64,000 nucleotides of DNA from Sulfitobacter mediterraneus (GTDB taxonomy: Bacteria; Pseudomonadota; Alphaproteobacteria; Rhodobacterales; Rhodobacteraceae): positions 62,001 through 126,000 of the forward strand of contig NZ_QBKU01000011.1 in assembly GCF_003054325.1 (NCBI RefSeq), in the 5' to 3' direction. A program made the translations under genes and the position numbers. The notes beneath the pieces were generated by a model. That model was given only the letters and a program-made list of their open reading frames with translations. It had not been told where the DNA came from and did no database searches. Positions 37,022 through 45,556 of the stretch are shown piece by piece. Every line of letters starts with the position of its first letter. Positions within the stretch are counted from its first letter, which is position 1.

Positions 37022-39067
37022 ATGTCAAAAGATCCCCTGCTCCAGCCTTTTCAGCTCAAACACCTGACGCTGAAAAACCGGATCATGACCACGGCACATG
37101 AACCAGCCTATCCCGAGGACGGCATGCCAAAGGACCGCTATGCCGCCTATCATGCAGAGCGGGCCAAAGCCGGGGTGGCGCTTGCGATGACCGCCGGATC
37201 CGCCACCGTGAGCCGGGACAGCCCACCGGTGTTCAACAATATTCTGGCTTACCGCGATGACGTGGTGCCATGGGTGCGCAACCTGACAGATGCGGTGCAT
37301 GAACATGGCTGCGCGGTGATGATCCAACTGACCCATCTGGGGCGGCGCACGGGGTGGAACAAGGGTGATTGGCTGCCTTCTGTGTCGTCCTCCAAACACC
37401 GCGAACCCGCGCATCGGTCCTTTCCCAAGCTGTTGGAAGATTGGGATATTGACCGGATCATCGCAGATTTTGCCGATGCCGCCGAGCGGATGAAAGACGG
37501 TGGCATGGATGGGATCGAATTACAGGTCTACGGCCATCTTCTGGATCAGTTTTGGTCGCCACTGACAAATAATCTGACCGGCCCATATGGCGCCGATACG
37601 TTGGAAAACCGGATGCGGTTTCCGATGGATGTGCTGGACGCGATCCGCAAACGCGTCGGGTCTGAGTTCATCGTGGGCCTGCGCTATACCGCTGATGAGG
37701 CGCAGTCGGGCGGGATCTCTCCGGAGGAAGGCCTTGAGATTTCCAAACGCCTCGCAGACAGCGGTCAGGTGGATTTCCTAAATGTGATCCGGGGGCGCAT
37801 TCATACCGATCCCGCGATGACCGACATCATCCCGGTTCAGGGCATGCAAAGCGCCCCGCATCTGGATTTTGCCGGAGCGGTCAAAGCGGCAACCGGCATG
37901 CCGACCTTTCATGCCGCCCGCATTCCCGATGTGGCCACCGCGCGGCATGCGGTGGCTTCCGGCCTTTTGGACATGGTCGGCATGACCCGCGCCCACATGG
38001 CGGACCCGCATATTGTGCGCAAAATCACCGAAGGGCGCGAGGATGACATTCGCCCCTGTGTCGGGGCAACCTATTGTCTGGACAGGATTTATCAGGCGGG
38101 TGAAGCCCTGTGTATCCACAATGCCGCGACGGGCCGCGAATTGACCATGCCGCAAGATATTGCCCCTGCGCCGCAGCCGCGCAAGGTGGTGATCATCGGG
38201 TCTGGCCCTGCCGGATTGGAAGCCGCCCGGGTGGCAGCGATGCGCGGTCATCAGGTGACGGTGTTTGAGGCCGCCGCAGATCCCGGCGGACAAATCCGGC
38301 TGACCGCGCAGTCGCATCGGCGGCGCGAGATGATCGGCATCATTGATTGGCGCATGGCGCAATGCGCGGCGCGTGATGTAACCTTCCACTTTAACACTTG
38401 GGCGGAGACGGCGGATGTCATTGCGCTGAACCCCGATGTGGTGATTGTTGCCACGGGCGGCCTTCCCAACACCGAGCTGTTTGAAACCGGACGCGAGGCC
38501 CCGCATGTGATCACCAGTTGGGATCTGATCTCGGGCGATGTGAAACCTGCAGGGCATATCCTGATCTATGACGAAAGCGGCGATCACCCTGCGCTGCAAG
38601 CCGCCGAGGTTGCCGCACAAAGTGGCGCGAAGGTTGAGATCATGACCCCCGATCGTAGCTTTGCCCCCGAGGTGATGGGCATGAACCTTGTGCCCTATAT
38701 GCGTAGCCTTCAGGACAAGGATGTGACCTTTACCGTCACGCGCCGCTTGGTCGATGTGGCCCCTGCGGGGAACAAAATGCGGGCAACCATCGGGACGGAT
38801 TACTCAGACCACACCTATGAGAAAGACTTTGATCAGGTGGTGCTGAACTACGGCACGTTGCCCTTGGATGATCTATATTTCGACCTCAAACCGCTGTCCT
38901 CCAACGGTGGCGCGGTGGACTATGACGCGCTGATCGCGGGGCAACCGCAAGGGATCACAGCCAACCCAGAGGGGCAGTTTCAACTGTTTCGGATTGGCGA
39001 TGCTGTGTCAGCCCGCAACACCCACGCGGCGATCTATGACGCGTTAAGGTTGGTGAAGGATATCTGA
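37022..39067 (+). CDS. DgcA-like FMN/FAD/Fe-S demethylase (dimethylglycine or N-methylproline type)
   Basis: A 681-residue oxidoreductase of the trimethylamine dehydrogenase / 2,4-dienoyl-CoA reductase family. An N-terminal FMN TIM-barrel (LKNRIMTTAHEPAYPEDGMPKDRY, GVALAMTAGSATVSRDSP) is followed by the Fe-S region (RPCVGATYCLDRIYQAGEALCIHNAATGRE). A C-terminal FAD/NAD domain follows (KVVIIGSGPAGLEAARVAAMRGH). The overall layout and many segments resemble Pseudomonas DgcA, dimethylglycine demethylase, though N-methylproline demethylase is an equally possible annotation. I prefer ATG 37022 (preceded by GGTGAGG) over ATG 37010. It stands alone between the katG terminator and nosX; no dgcB partner is present. 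Confidence 0.8.
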   Translation: MSKDPLLQPFQLKHLTLKNRIMTTAHEPAYPEDGMPKDRYAAYHAERAKAGVALAMTAGSATVSRDSPPVFNNILAYRDDVVPWVRNLTDAVHEHGCAVMIQLTHLGRRTGWNKGDWLPSVSSSKHREPAHRSFPKLLEDWDIDRIIADFADAAERMKDGGMDGIELQVYGHLLDQFWSPLTNNLTGPYGADTLENRMRFPMDVLDAIRKRVGSEFIVGLRYTADEAQSGGISPEEGLEISKRLADSGQVDFLNVIRGRIHTDPAMTDIIPVQGMQSAPHLDFAGAVKAATGMPTFHAARIPDVATARHAVASGLLDMVGMTRAHMADPHIVRKITEGREDDIRPCVGATYCLDRIYQAGEALCIHNAATGRELTMPQDIAPAPQPRKVVIIGSGPAGLEAARVAAMRGHQVTVFEAAADPGGQIRLTAQSHRRREMIGIIDWRMAQCAARDVTFHFNTWAETADVIALNPDVVIVATGGLPNTELFETGREAPHVITSWDLISGDVKPAGHILIYDESGDHPALQAAEVAAQSGAKVEIMTPDRSFAPEVMGMNLVPYMRSLQDKDVTFTVTRRLVDVAPAGNKMRATIGTDYSDHTYEKDFDQVVLNYGTLPLDDLYFDLKPLSSNGGAVDYDALIAGQPQGITANPEGQFQLFRIGDAVSARNTHAAIYDALRLVKDI

Positions 39068-39070
39068 ACT

Positions 39071-40024
39071 TCAGGTCACACGCAGGCGCAGCTGACGCCC
39101 CTCCGGCCCGGCGGCGATAATGTCAACGCAAGCGAAGCCTTTGATACAACTGCGCATTTGATCGGCCTGCATCAGGCTCGCGGCGGTTGAGAGCCCATCG
39201 GCAATCGCTGCGGATGGATGGATCACGCTGACACGGCTCCAATACTGCGGGGCGGGATTGCCGGTTCTGGGATCTAGAATATGGCTGGCCTGTCCGGCGA
39301 TTGTCATGCCCTGCGGGGCAGATGTTGCCACCGATTTATTGCTCAGCTGGATAGACTGCGCCGCCGGTTGATCACTTTTCTCAGCCAGCCCAATGCGCCA
39401 CGGTTTCTGGTCCGGCCCCTGCCCCATGGCAGAAACCTCACCCATATCGACCACGGCATCTGTGACGCCATTGCTGCGCAGCAATGCGGTGATGCGGTCG
39501 GTGATATAGCCCTGCGCGATGCCATTGAGGGTCAGTTGCATGCCCTCTTGATCAAAGGAGATTTCGCCCGCGCCAAAGCGAACTTTTTCCCAGCCGATCT
39601 TGGCATGGGCGGCCACAATTGTGTCCGGTGTGGGCGTGCCGTTGGCATTGGCATAGGCGGTCCAGAGCGTTTGAATGGTGGGGTCAAAAAGGCCATCCGT
39701 GGCGCGGTGGATCGCCCCGACCTGCCCCAAGAGTTCCAACATTTCAGGCGGCGGCGCTTGCAAACGTCCCTCGGCGTTCAACTGCGACAAGGCGCTGCCG
39801 GGTTGATAAAGGCTAAAGAGTTTTTCCAGGCGCAGCAGCTCATTGCGGGTGATATCAATCAGATGCGCGGCATGGTCTTGATCAAGCCCGACCAGCCGCA
39901 GCTGCACCCTCGCGCCCAATGCAACGCCTTGCCAATCCGCCGTGGCTTGGGCGGCACTGGCCTGTCCTGAGGCCAACGCAAAACCAGCGGTGATTGCGAT
40001 AAATCGGCGGCGTGAAACAGTCAT
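39071..40024 (-). CDS. nosX: NosX: ApbE-family FAD:protein FMN transferase
   Basis: A 317-residue periplasmic enzyme that attaches FMN covalently to a threonine of its target, here NosR. It begins with a Tat-type signal (SRRRFIAITAGFALASG, cleavage after ASA). ApbE landmarks are KLFSLYQPGSALSQLNAEG, LTLNGIAQGYITDRI, AVVDMGEVSAMGQ and the metal-binding ASHILDPRTGNPA. It is the last gene of nosRZDFYLX, 18 bases after nosL. NosR carries an SGAT motif that would be its substrate. It is convergent with the DgcA-like gene, three bases apart. Confidence 0.94.
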   Translation of the reverse strand: MTVSRRRFIAITAGFALASGQASAAQATADWQGVALGARVQLRLVGLDQDHAAHLIDITRNELLRLEKLFSLYQPGSALSQLNAEGRLQAPPPEMLELLGQVGAIHRATDGLFDPTIQTLWTAYANANGTPTPDTIVAAHAKIGWEKVRFGAGEISFDQEGMQLTLNGIAQGYITDRITALLRSNGVTDAVVDMGEVSAMGQGPDQKPWRIGLAEKSDQPAAQSIQLSNKSVATSAPQGMTIAGQASHILDPRTGNPAPQYWSRVSVIHPSAAIADGLSTAASLMQADQMRSCIKGFACVDIIAAGPEGRQLRLRVT

Positions 40025-40042
40025 GGCCTGCGTCCTTCTGTC

Positions 40043-40570
40043 TTAAGAATCCTGAAAATCCAGCTCAACCGGGCCCAGCACATAGTCATCCGGGATTTGA
40101 TTGAGTTGCAGCACACGGCCGCCATGGGTCTGGGCAAAATCATTTGCGGCGGCTTGCGTGCTGAACGGCACGGCTTCGGGCGCGCCCATGCTGCCGGTAC
40201 GGGTGCTTTCGATCACAAAGAACGCCTCATAAAGGTCGATCCAGGTGTCGTCTGCGGGAAAATCCCAATCTGCCGCGCGGCCCATGTCGTTGACGTAGAT
40301 CGCCACGGGTTCCTGCGTTTCTTCGGGCAAGCGTGTAAAGGCGATGGCGTCACGCACCTGCGAGAACCAGATCGGGAACGGGATGCCCTTGAGATGGATC
40401 TGCGCTTTGGGGCCTGTATGCTCCAGAATGGTCATGTTGCAATAGTGGCCAACCGCCTCTTCCGTCATGGCGATGGCGACGGGGCGTTCGGCCGCTTGCT
40501 CTTGCTTGCAGCCCACGAGGGCGGCACAGGCACAGACGGCCAATGCGGCCAGTTTCAAATGCTGTCTCAT
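40043..40570 (-). CDS. nosL: NosL copper chaperone lipoprotein
   Basis: Outer-membrane-tethered copper-binding protein (175 residues) required for assembly of the CuZ centre of NosZ. It has a lipoprotein signal MRQHLKLAALAVCACAALVG with the lipobox cysteine in ALVGC. The NosL copper-site residues appear in GHYCNMTILEHTGPKAQI and in M/H residues downstream. The pattern IYVNDMGRAADWDFPADDTWIDLYEAFFV is family-typical. The ATG at 40570 overlaps the nosY stop (ATGA) and is preferred over an upstream in-frame start. It lies between nosY and nosX. Confidence 0.95.
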   Translation of the reverse strand: MRQHLKLAALAVCACAALVGCKQEQAAERPVAIAMTEEAVGHYCNMTILEHTGPKAQIHLKGIPFPIWFSQVRDAIAFTRLPEETQEPVAIYVNDMGRAADWDFPADDTWIDLYEAFFVIESTRTGSMGAPEAVPFSTQAAANDFAQTHGGRVLQLNQIPDDYVLGPVELDFQDS

Positions 40571-41397
40571 GGTTTGATCCTTTGCATCATCACAACCGTG
40601 AGCCAAAGCGTGACGGCGATCCAGATAAACGGGCTGGCAATGGCAAGCTGCGGCGCGAAGGGCAGAACGTCACCGCCTGCCGCAAAACCGGTGCTGGCGC
40701 CAGCGGCATCCAGAGCTGTGAGGTTAAACAGGCGGAACGCGTCCGCCGGATTGGCCACCAAAAGATAGGGAAACAGATCGGTGGCAAAGACCCCTTCGGG
40801 ATCGGCCAGCAAGCCGCCCAGCAGCGCCATATCATACAGCACCACCGCAAAAAGCCAGATCGCAATGGCCAAAGCCGCCGCCGTGCCGGTTTGGCGCACG
40901 CAAGCGCTGGCGACATATCCGATGGCAACAAATGTTGCGCCCAATGCAATGCTTGTGCCGACCACCCGTGCAAGATCCAACACGCCTTCGGCGGCGACGT
41001 TTTCGATGGCAACAAAGGCGCACAGCCCGGCCAGGCCATAGCCAATCATCACCGCAATGGACAACACTATGACATGGCCCAGAAACTTGCCCAGCACCAC
41101 CGCCGCGCGGCTGACCGGACTGGCAAGGGTCAGTTGCAAAGTCCCACGATCAATTTCACCGGCAATCGCGTCAAATGACAGTAGCAATGCGATCAGCGGC
41201 ACCAGATAGACCGACAGGGTGGCGAGGCTGGCGGAGATGATCGTCAATCCGTCCGTGCTGCTGGATGTGGCGGGGCCAGAGCCAAGAAGCACCAGCAACA
41301 GCGCGAACACCAGCAAGATCGCTGTGGCCAACATGATCCATTTGTTGCGCATTCCGATGCGCACTTCGTTCCGGGCGATGGCGATCAGGCCGCTCAT
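40567..41397 (-). CDS. nosY: NosY: permease of the Nos ABC transporter
   Basis: Integral membrane subunit (276 residues, about six helices) of the NosFY transporter that, with periplasmic NosD, is needed to mature NosZ copper centres. It starts MSGLIAIARNEVRIGMRNKWIM and contains the ABC-2 type LLSFDAIAGEIDRGTLQLTLASPVSRAAVVLGKFLGH segment typical of NosY. Four-base overlaps link it to nosF upstream and nosL downstream. The transported species, possibly a sulfur compound, is not settled by sequence. Confidence 0.95.
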   Translation of the reverse strand: MSGLIAIARNEVRIGMRNKWIMLATAILLVFALLLVLLGSGPATSSSTDGLTIISASLATLSVYLVPLIALLLSFDAIAGEIDRGTLQLTLASPVSRAAVVLGKFLGHVIVLSIAVMIGYGLAGLCAFVAIENVAAEGVLDLARVVGTSIALGATFVAIGYVASACVRQTGTAAALAIAIWLFAVVLYDMALLGGLLADPEGVFATDLFPYLLVANPADAFRLFNLTALDAAGASTGFAAGGDVLPFAPQLAIASPFIWIAVTLWLTVVMMQRIKP

Positions 41398-42296
41398 TGT
41401 TTTGTCTCCTTGCCGGCCGAATAATGGCGGTAAATGTCGTCCAGGCTTGGCGGATACACCTCGACATCCCGCACCGCGGGTCCAAGGGCCGAGATGGCCG
41501 ACAGCCGCTGCATCTTTTCAGGATAACGGCATTCCAGTTCGACCGTGGCACCGTTGATCCGCTGGCCGCCCATCTGCTGATGCACTGTATCGACATGGGC
41601 CGTGTCGGCCTGTACCCGAATGCGCAGCGGCAGGTTCGCCGAATGTTGCAGATCGGTCAGGGGGGCATCCGCCACCAGCTTGCCTTTGCGCAGGATGGCG
41701 ACGCGGTCCGTGCGCGCTTCGATCTCGCTGAGACCATGAGAGGACAGCAGCACCGCTGTGCCCCGTTCCGCCATTTTTGAAATCAGGTGGTAGAACCTTT
41801 GCCGCGCCAATGGGTCCAAGCCCGAGGTTGGCTCATCCAGCAAAAGCAGTTTGGGATCGCCCAGCATCGCCTGCGCAAGGCCAAGCCGCTGGCGCATGCC
41901 TTTGGAATAGGTGCCGCACCGTTGATCTGCGGCATCCGTCAGGTCCACATCCGCCAACACCTGATCCACCGCAGCAGGCGCAACGCCCTTCAGCTTGGCA
42001 TAGAAGGCGACGGTTTCCCGGCCTGTCAAAAGCTTGGGGAATGACACGCTTTCTGGCAGGTAGGACACCGCGTTGCGGGCCGCAGCCGTGCCGGGCACAG
42101 CGCCGTTTACCGTGATCTGCCCTGCGCTGGGGTTCAAGAATCCCAAAATGATGCGAAAGAGCGTGGTTTTACCCGCGCCATTGTGGCCCAGCAGGGCCGC
42201 CCGTTCACCCGGTGCGACATCAAAGGAGACATCTGACAGCACGTCCCGATGCGCAAAGCACATGGAAACGTTGGAAATATTGAGCAAGGAGGTCAT
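41394..42296 (-). CDS. nosF: NosF: ATPase of the Nos ABC transporter
   Basis: ABC ATPase (300 residues). The Walker A motif is LLGHNGAGKTTLF, the signature is YSKGMRQRLGLAQAML and Walker B is LLLLDEPTSGLDPLAR, with a switch His in LLSSHGLSEIE. The C-terminal extension (residues about 215-300) is characteristic of NosF. It overlaps nosD and nosY by four bases on either side and energises NosY. Confidence 0.96.
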   Translation of the reverse strand: MTSLLNISNVSMCFAHRDVLSDVSFDVAPGERAALLGHNGAGKTTLFRIILGFLNPSAGQITVNGAVPGTAAARNAVSYLPESVSFPKLLTGRETVAFYAKLKGVAPAAVDQVLADVDLTDAADQRCGTYSKGMRQRLGLAQAMLGDPKLLLLDEPTSGLDPLARQRFYHLISKMAERGTAVLLSSHGLSEIEARTDRVAILRKGKLVADAPLTDLQHSANLPLRIRVQADTAHVDTVHQQMGGQRINGATVELECRYPEKMQRLSAISALGPAVRDVEVYPPSLDDIYRHYSAGKETKQ

Positions 42297-43555
42297 TTGA
42301 GGGAGGCCTGTTTTGCGAGGGGGGCAAGCGCCTGTGGCGCGTTCATCAAGGGGGCGTCATCGACCACGCCGCCCGGCAAAAGCGCCGGAAATTCTTTTTG
42401 CGCCCAGCGGATCAACTGGATCGCAGGACTGCCCAGCAGCAACTTGGCCGAGGGTTGCGTCCACAAGATGTGATCCATCGCATCGTTGGGACGAAAGGCC
42501 TGATCTGCGATGCCGTCGCCGTTGACGTCATATGCGCTGTGATCGCTCCAGTAGTTGCCAGTCCATGTGTGATCTTTGGTGCCCACGTATTTGACCTGCG
42601 TCTTGCTGCCGACAAAGGCGTTTCCGGCAATTGTGTTGCGGTCAGAACCGGCGGTGAAATGGATACCGATTTGGCATTTTTCAAAGGTGTTATTAAGCAG
42701 TTTGTTTTTGTTGGCGTTGTACATGAACAGGCACTTTTCTCCGCCTTCGCGGACAATGTTGCCTTTGATCACCGAGGAGTTGGCGTAGTTCAGCATGATA
42801 CCGTGATCGCGGTCACGAATAGAGGTGTTGCCGATCACTTTGACCCGTGTGCTGAACATGATGGCAAAGCCGAGGTGATTGCCGATCGAGACATTGCCAG
42901 TCACTTCGGTGTTGTCCGCATACATGTAATGCACCGCAAAGCGCAGATCCTCGAACCGGTTGTACGAAAACACGTTTTTGCGGCTGGAGTTCACAAAAAT
43001 ACCATCCCGCCCATAGCGAACGGAATTGCCGACCACCTTTGTGCCCGGCGCATTCCAGATATAAATTCCGTTGCCGCGGCGGTTCATCAGGCGGTCGCGG
43101 CGGCCAATGATTGTGTTGTTCTCGACCAGCGCGTTTTTGGCGCCGTGCACATCCACCCCGTAAAGGTTGCCCTCAAAACGGTTGTCGATGATCTGGGCGC
43201 CCTTGGCCTTTTTGGTCAGTTGTACGCCGCTGTCGATGTTCTGGTGGTCCGACCCGGAACCGCGAATGGTCAGGCCAGAGATGGTTACGTCCGGCGCGTT
43301 CACGGTGATCACAGACCCCTCATCGGGACCGATCACCTCTGTTCCGTTCTGTCCGATGATAGACAGCGTTTGATCCAATGTTACGCCGCCGCCATAGGTG
43401 CCGGCCTGCAAGATCAGCCGGTCCCCGGCGTCAGCGGTTCGGATGGCCCCGGCCAAGCTGCCCTGCCCCGGTGCCACCGGAATATCTGCCGCAAAGGCAG
43501 ACACCGGCAGCGCCAGACACAGAGCGCTTGTAAGGACGAGGGCCATCCGTTTCAT
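42293..43555 (-). CDS. nosD: NosD: periplasmic beta-helix copper-assembly protein
   Basis: Periplasmic protein (420 residues) that delivers sulfur or copper species during NosZ maturation. A signal peptide MKRMALVLTSALCLALPVSAFA is present. The body is a right-handed parallel beta-helix of carbohydrate-binding/CASH repeats, visible as repeated N-x-V/I and GN-x-I patterns such as NALVENNTIIG, TKVVGNSVRYG and TEVTGNVSIGN. The end has the NYWSDHSAYDVNGDGIAD loop of NosD. It starts 11 bases after the nosZ stop and overlaps nosF by four bases. Confidence 0.95.
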   Translation of the reverse strand: MKRMALVLTSALCLALPVSAFAADIPVAPGQGSLAGAIRTADAGDRLILQAGTYGGGVTLDQTLSIIGQNGTEVIGPDEGSVITVNAPDVTISGLTIRGSGSDHQNIDSGVQLTKKAKGAQIIDNRFEGNLYGVDVHGAKNALVENNTIIGRRDRLMNRRGNGIYIWNAPGTKVVGNSVRYGRDGIFVNSSRKNVFSYNRFEDLRFAVHYMYADNTEVTGNVSIGNHLGFAIMFSTRVKVIGNTSIRDRDHGIMLNYANSSVIKGNIVREGGEKCLFMYNANKNKLLNNTFEKCQIGIHFTAGSDRNTIAGNAFVGSKTQVKYVGTKDHTWTGNYWSDHSAYDVNGDGIADQAFRPNDAMDHILWTQPSAKLLLGSPAIQLIRWAQKEFPALLPGGVVDDAPLMNAPQALAPLAKQASLK

Positions 43556-43566
43556 TTTAGGCTGCC

Positions 43567-45483
43567 TTAGCTTGCCCGTGGTTCAACAAACATCCGGCCG
43601 CGCATTTCCATGTGCAGCGCATGGCAGAACCACTGGCAATAGAACCAGTGAACGCCCGGACGGTTGGCCACGAAGGTCACCGACGATGTTGCTTGTGGTG
43701 CAACCTCCATCGCGATGCCGTGGTTGGACAGGCAAAAGCCGTGGGTCACGTCGTCCACATCATCGAGGTTGGTCACATAAACGGTGACTTCATCGCCTTG
43801 TTTGACGGTGAATTCCTCAAGCCCGAACTGCGGCGCGACAGATGTCATATAGACCCGCACTTTGTTGCCATCGCGGATCACCACATCGTCGGATTCCAGA
43901 TCCACACCATCAGCCGCAGCTTGCTTGACCGCATCGGCAAAGACCGGATCAGCACGATCCCAGACATTCACAGGCTTCACAATGTCAGAGCGAACGATGA
44001 TAGAATCGTGCGGCTCGGCAAAAGTGGGGCCATCATGCACAACAGACATCTCATCACCCGAGGCAATATCGATCAGCTGTTCGTTCTCTGGCTTCAACGG
44101 ACCTACATTGATGAACCGGTCCTTTGAGAACTTGTTCATCGAAATCAGCCATTCGCCATCCGCTTCGGCGGTTTCGCCCATCGAGGTGGAGTTGTGGCCC
44201 GGCTGATAATGCACGTCCACTTTGGAGATGATCGGATCGACATCTTCGCCCGCAAAGGCGCGGATGGCTTTGTCGATGTTCCATTTCACAACCTGGCTGT
44301 CGAGGAACAGCGTGGTAAAGGCGTTGCCTTTGCCGTCATAGGCGGTGTGAAGTGGGCCAAGGCCCAGCTCTGGCTCGCCGACGATGCAGGACCGTGGATC
44401 GATATCGCTTTCGAACAGCGCATCCAGTTTTTCAACGTCGATGATCGACACTGTCGGGGACAGTTTACCGTTGATCACCACGTGGCGTTTGTCTGGCGCG
44501 GTGTTCACACCATGCGGGCTGTTCGGGATCGGGATATAGCGGGTGTATTTCTTGTTCTGACCTTTGCGGCCATCCACAACAGGCACACCGTTCAGCATCT
44601 GAACATCGCCCGCTTTGACACCCTCTTCGATGGCCTTGAGGTTGAAGACAACCACGTGATCCATCTCGGCTTCGGTCATGTCAGCCAGCGTCATGCCCAT
44701 TTCGGAGTTATAGCTGGTCGAGAACGCGTATTTGCCCTGATAGTCACAATCGGTGTTATCAAGGTTGCCGCTGACGATCACCTGCCAGGCCACTTTCATC
44801 TCGTCACCATCAATGGCGGTGAAGATGTTCACGTATTTCTCGGGCTCGTTCAGGATCTGACCGTCATTGACCAGTGGCACTTCGTGTTCGCCATTGGCAA
44901 AGACGTAGCCGGTGCGCGGATATTTTTGCGGACGCATGCCGTGGATGTCTTGGGCATTCGGGATCTCGATGATCTTGTCGCATTTCATCACGTCACAGCG
45001 GATACGCGCCACGCGGGTGTTGGCCTTGTCGTTGGCAAACAGATAGCGGCCATCATAGGTGCCGTCGGTGAAGGACATATGTGGGTGGTGCAAATCGCCG
45101 TTATCGTAGGTTTTCATGCCCTTGGCGGCCAGAAATTCCTTGGTTTCGGGCATCAAGCCTTCGGTCAGGATCTTCAGGCTCTCGTTGGTCTGGCCCCAGC
45201 CAGTGGCCGAGCAACGGTTGAACACCGGAATACGCATCAATTCGCGCATGGAAGGAAAGCCGAGAATGCGCACTTCACCCGTCTGGCCGGACGACCAGAA
45301 GCCGTAATACGGGTCCAACTCGCCGGGGGCGAGGTTCACTTTGGACGCACCAGCCGCCGCAGCAGGCTTGGCAGACCCAGGGACGAAGCCGGACGCCAGA
45401 CCGGCACCAGCAGCAGCAGCGGCCCCCGCTGTCAGCACACCGCGCCGCGAGAAGCCTTTTTTCCGGGTTTCTTCAGCAGACAT
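43567..45483 (-). CDS. nosZ: Nitrous oxide reductase NosZ
   Basis: Periplasmic copper enzyme that reduces N2O to N2, the last step of denitrification. The preprotein has 638 residues. A Tat signal ([19 protein letters not shown]) places it in the Tat-dependent clade I. The seven-bladed propeller holding CuZ includes [12 protein letters not shown]. The C-terminal cupredoxin domain holds CuA: C616, C620, H624 and M627 in [13 protein letters not shown]. The frame extends upstream, but ATG 45483 follows AGGAAGAGAGTT and starts the signal peptide. It lies 73 bases downstream of nosR. Confidence 0.98.
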   Translation of the reverse strand: MSAEETRKKGFSRRGVLTAGAAAAAGAGLASGFVPGSAKPAAAAGASKVNLAPGELDPYYGFWSSGQTGEVRILGFPSMRELMRIPVFNRCSATGWGQTNESLKILTEGLMPETKEFLAAKGMKTYDNGDLHHPHMSFTDGTYDGRYLFANDKANTRVARIRCDVMKCDKIIEIPNAQDIHGMRPQKYPRTGYVFANGEHEVPLVNDGQILNEPEKYVNIFTAIDGDEMKVAWQVIVSGNLDNTDCDYQGKYAFSTSYNSEMGMTLADMTEAEMDHVVVFNLKAIEEGVKAGDVQMLNGVPVVDGRKGQNKKYTRYIPIPNSPHGVNTAPDKRHVVINGKLSPTVSIIDVEKLDALFESDIDPRSCIVGEPELGLGPLHTAYDGKGNAFTTLFLDSQVVKWNIDKAIRAFAGEDVDPIISKVDVHYQPGHNSTSMGETAEADGEWLISMNKFSKDRFINVGPLKPENEQLIDIASGDEMSVVHDGPTFAEPHDSIIVRSDIVKPVNVWDRADPVFADAVKQAAADGVDLESDDVVIRDGNKVRVYMTSVAPQFGLEEFTVKQGDEVTVYVTNLDDVDDVTHGFCLSNHGIAMEVAPQATSSVTFVANRPGVHWFYCQWFCHALHMEMRGRMFVEPRAS

Positions 45484-45556
45484 AACTCTCTTCCTTTTTT
45501 CAGATATTAAATCTTGAATATGTTTCCGAGATTCGGTAACATTAAGGACTGAGTAC

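Noticed and set aside
44194..45510. Long plus-strand ORF of 438 codons opposite nosZ
   Set aside because: It runs antisense to a gene with full NosZ motifs and its translation has no recognisable domain. Long antisense frames are common in GC-rich DNA with strong third-position bias.
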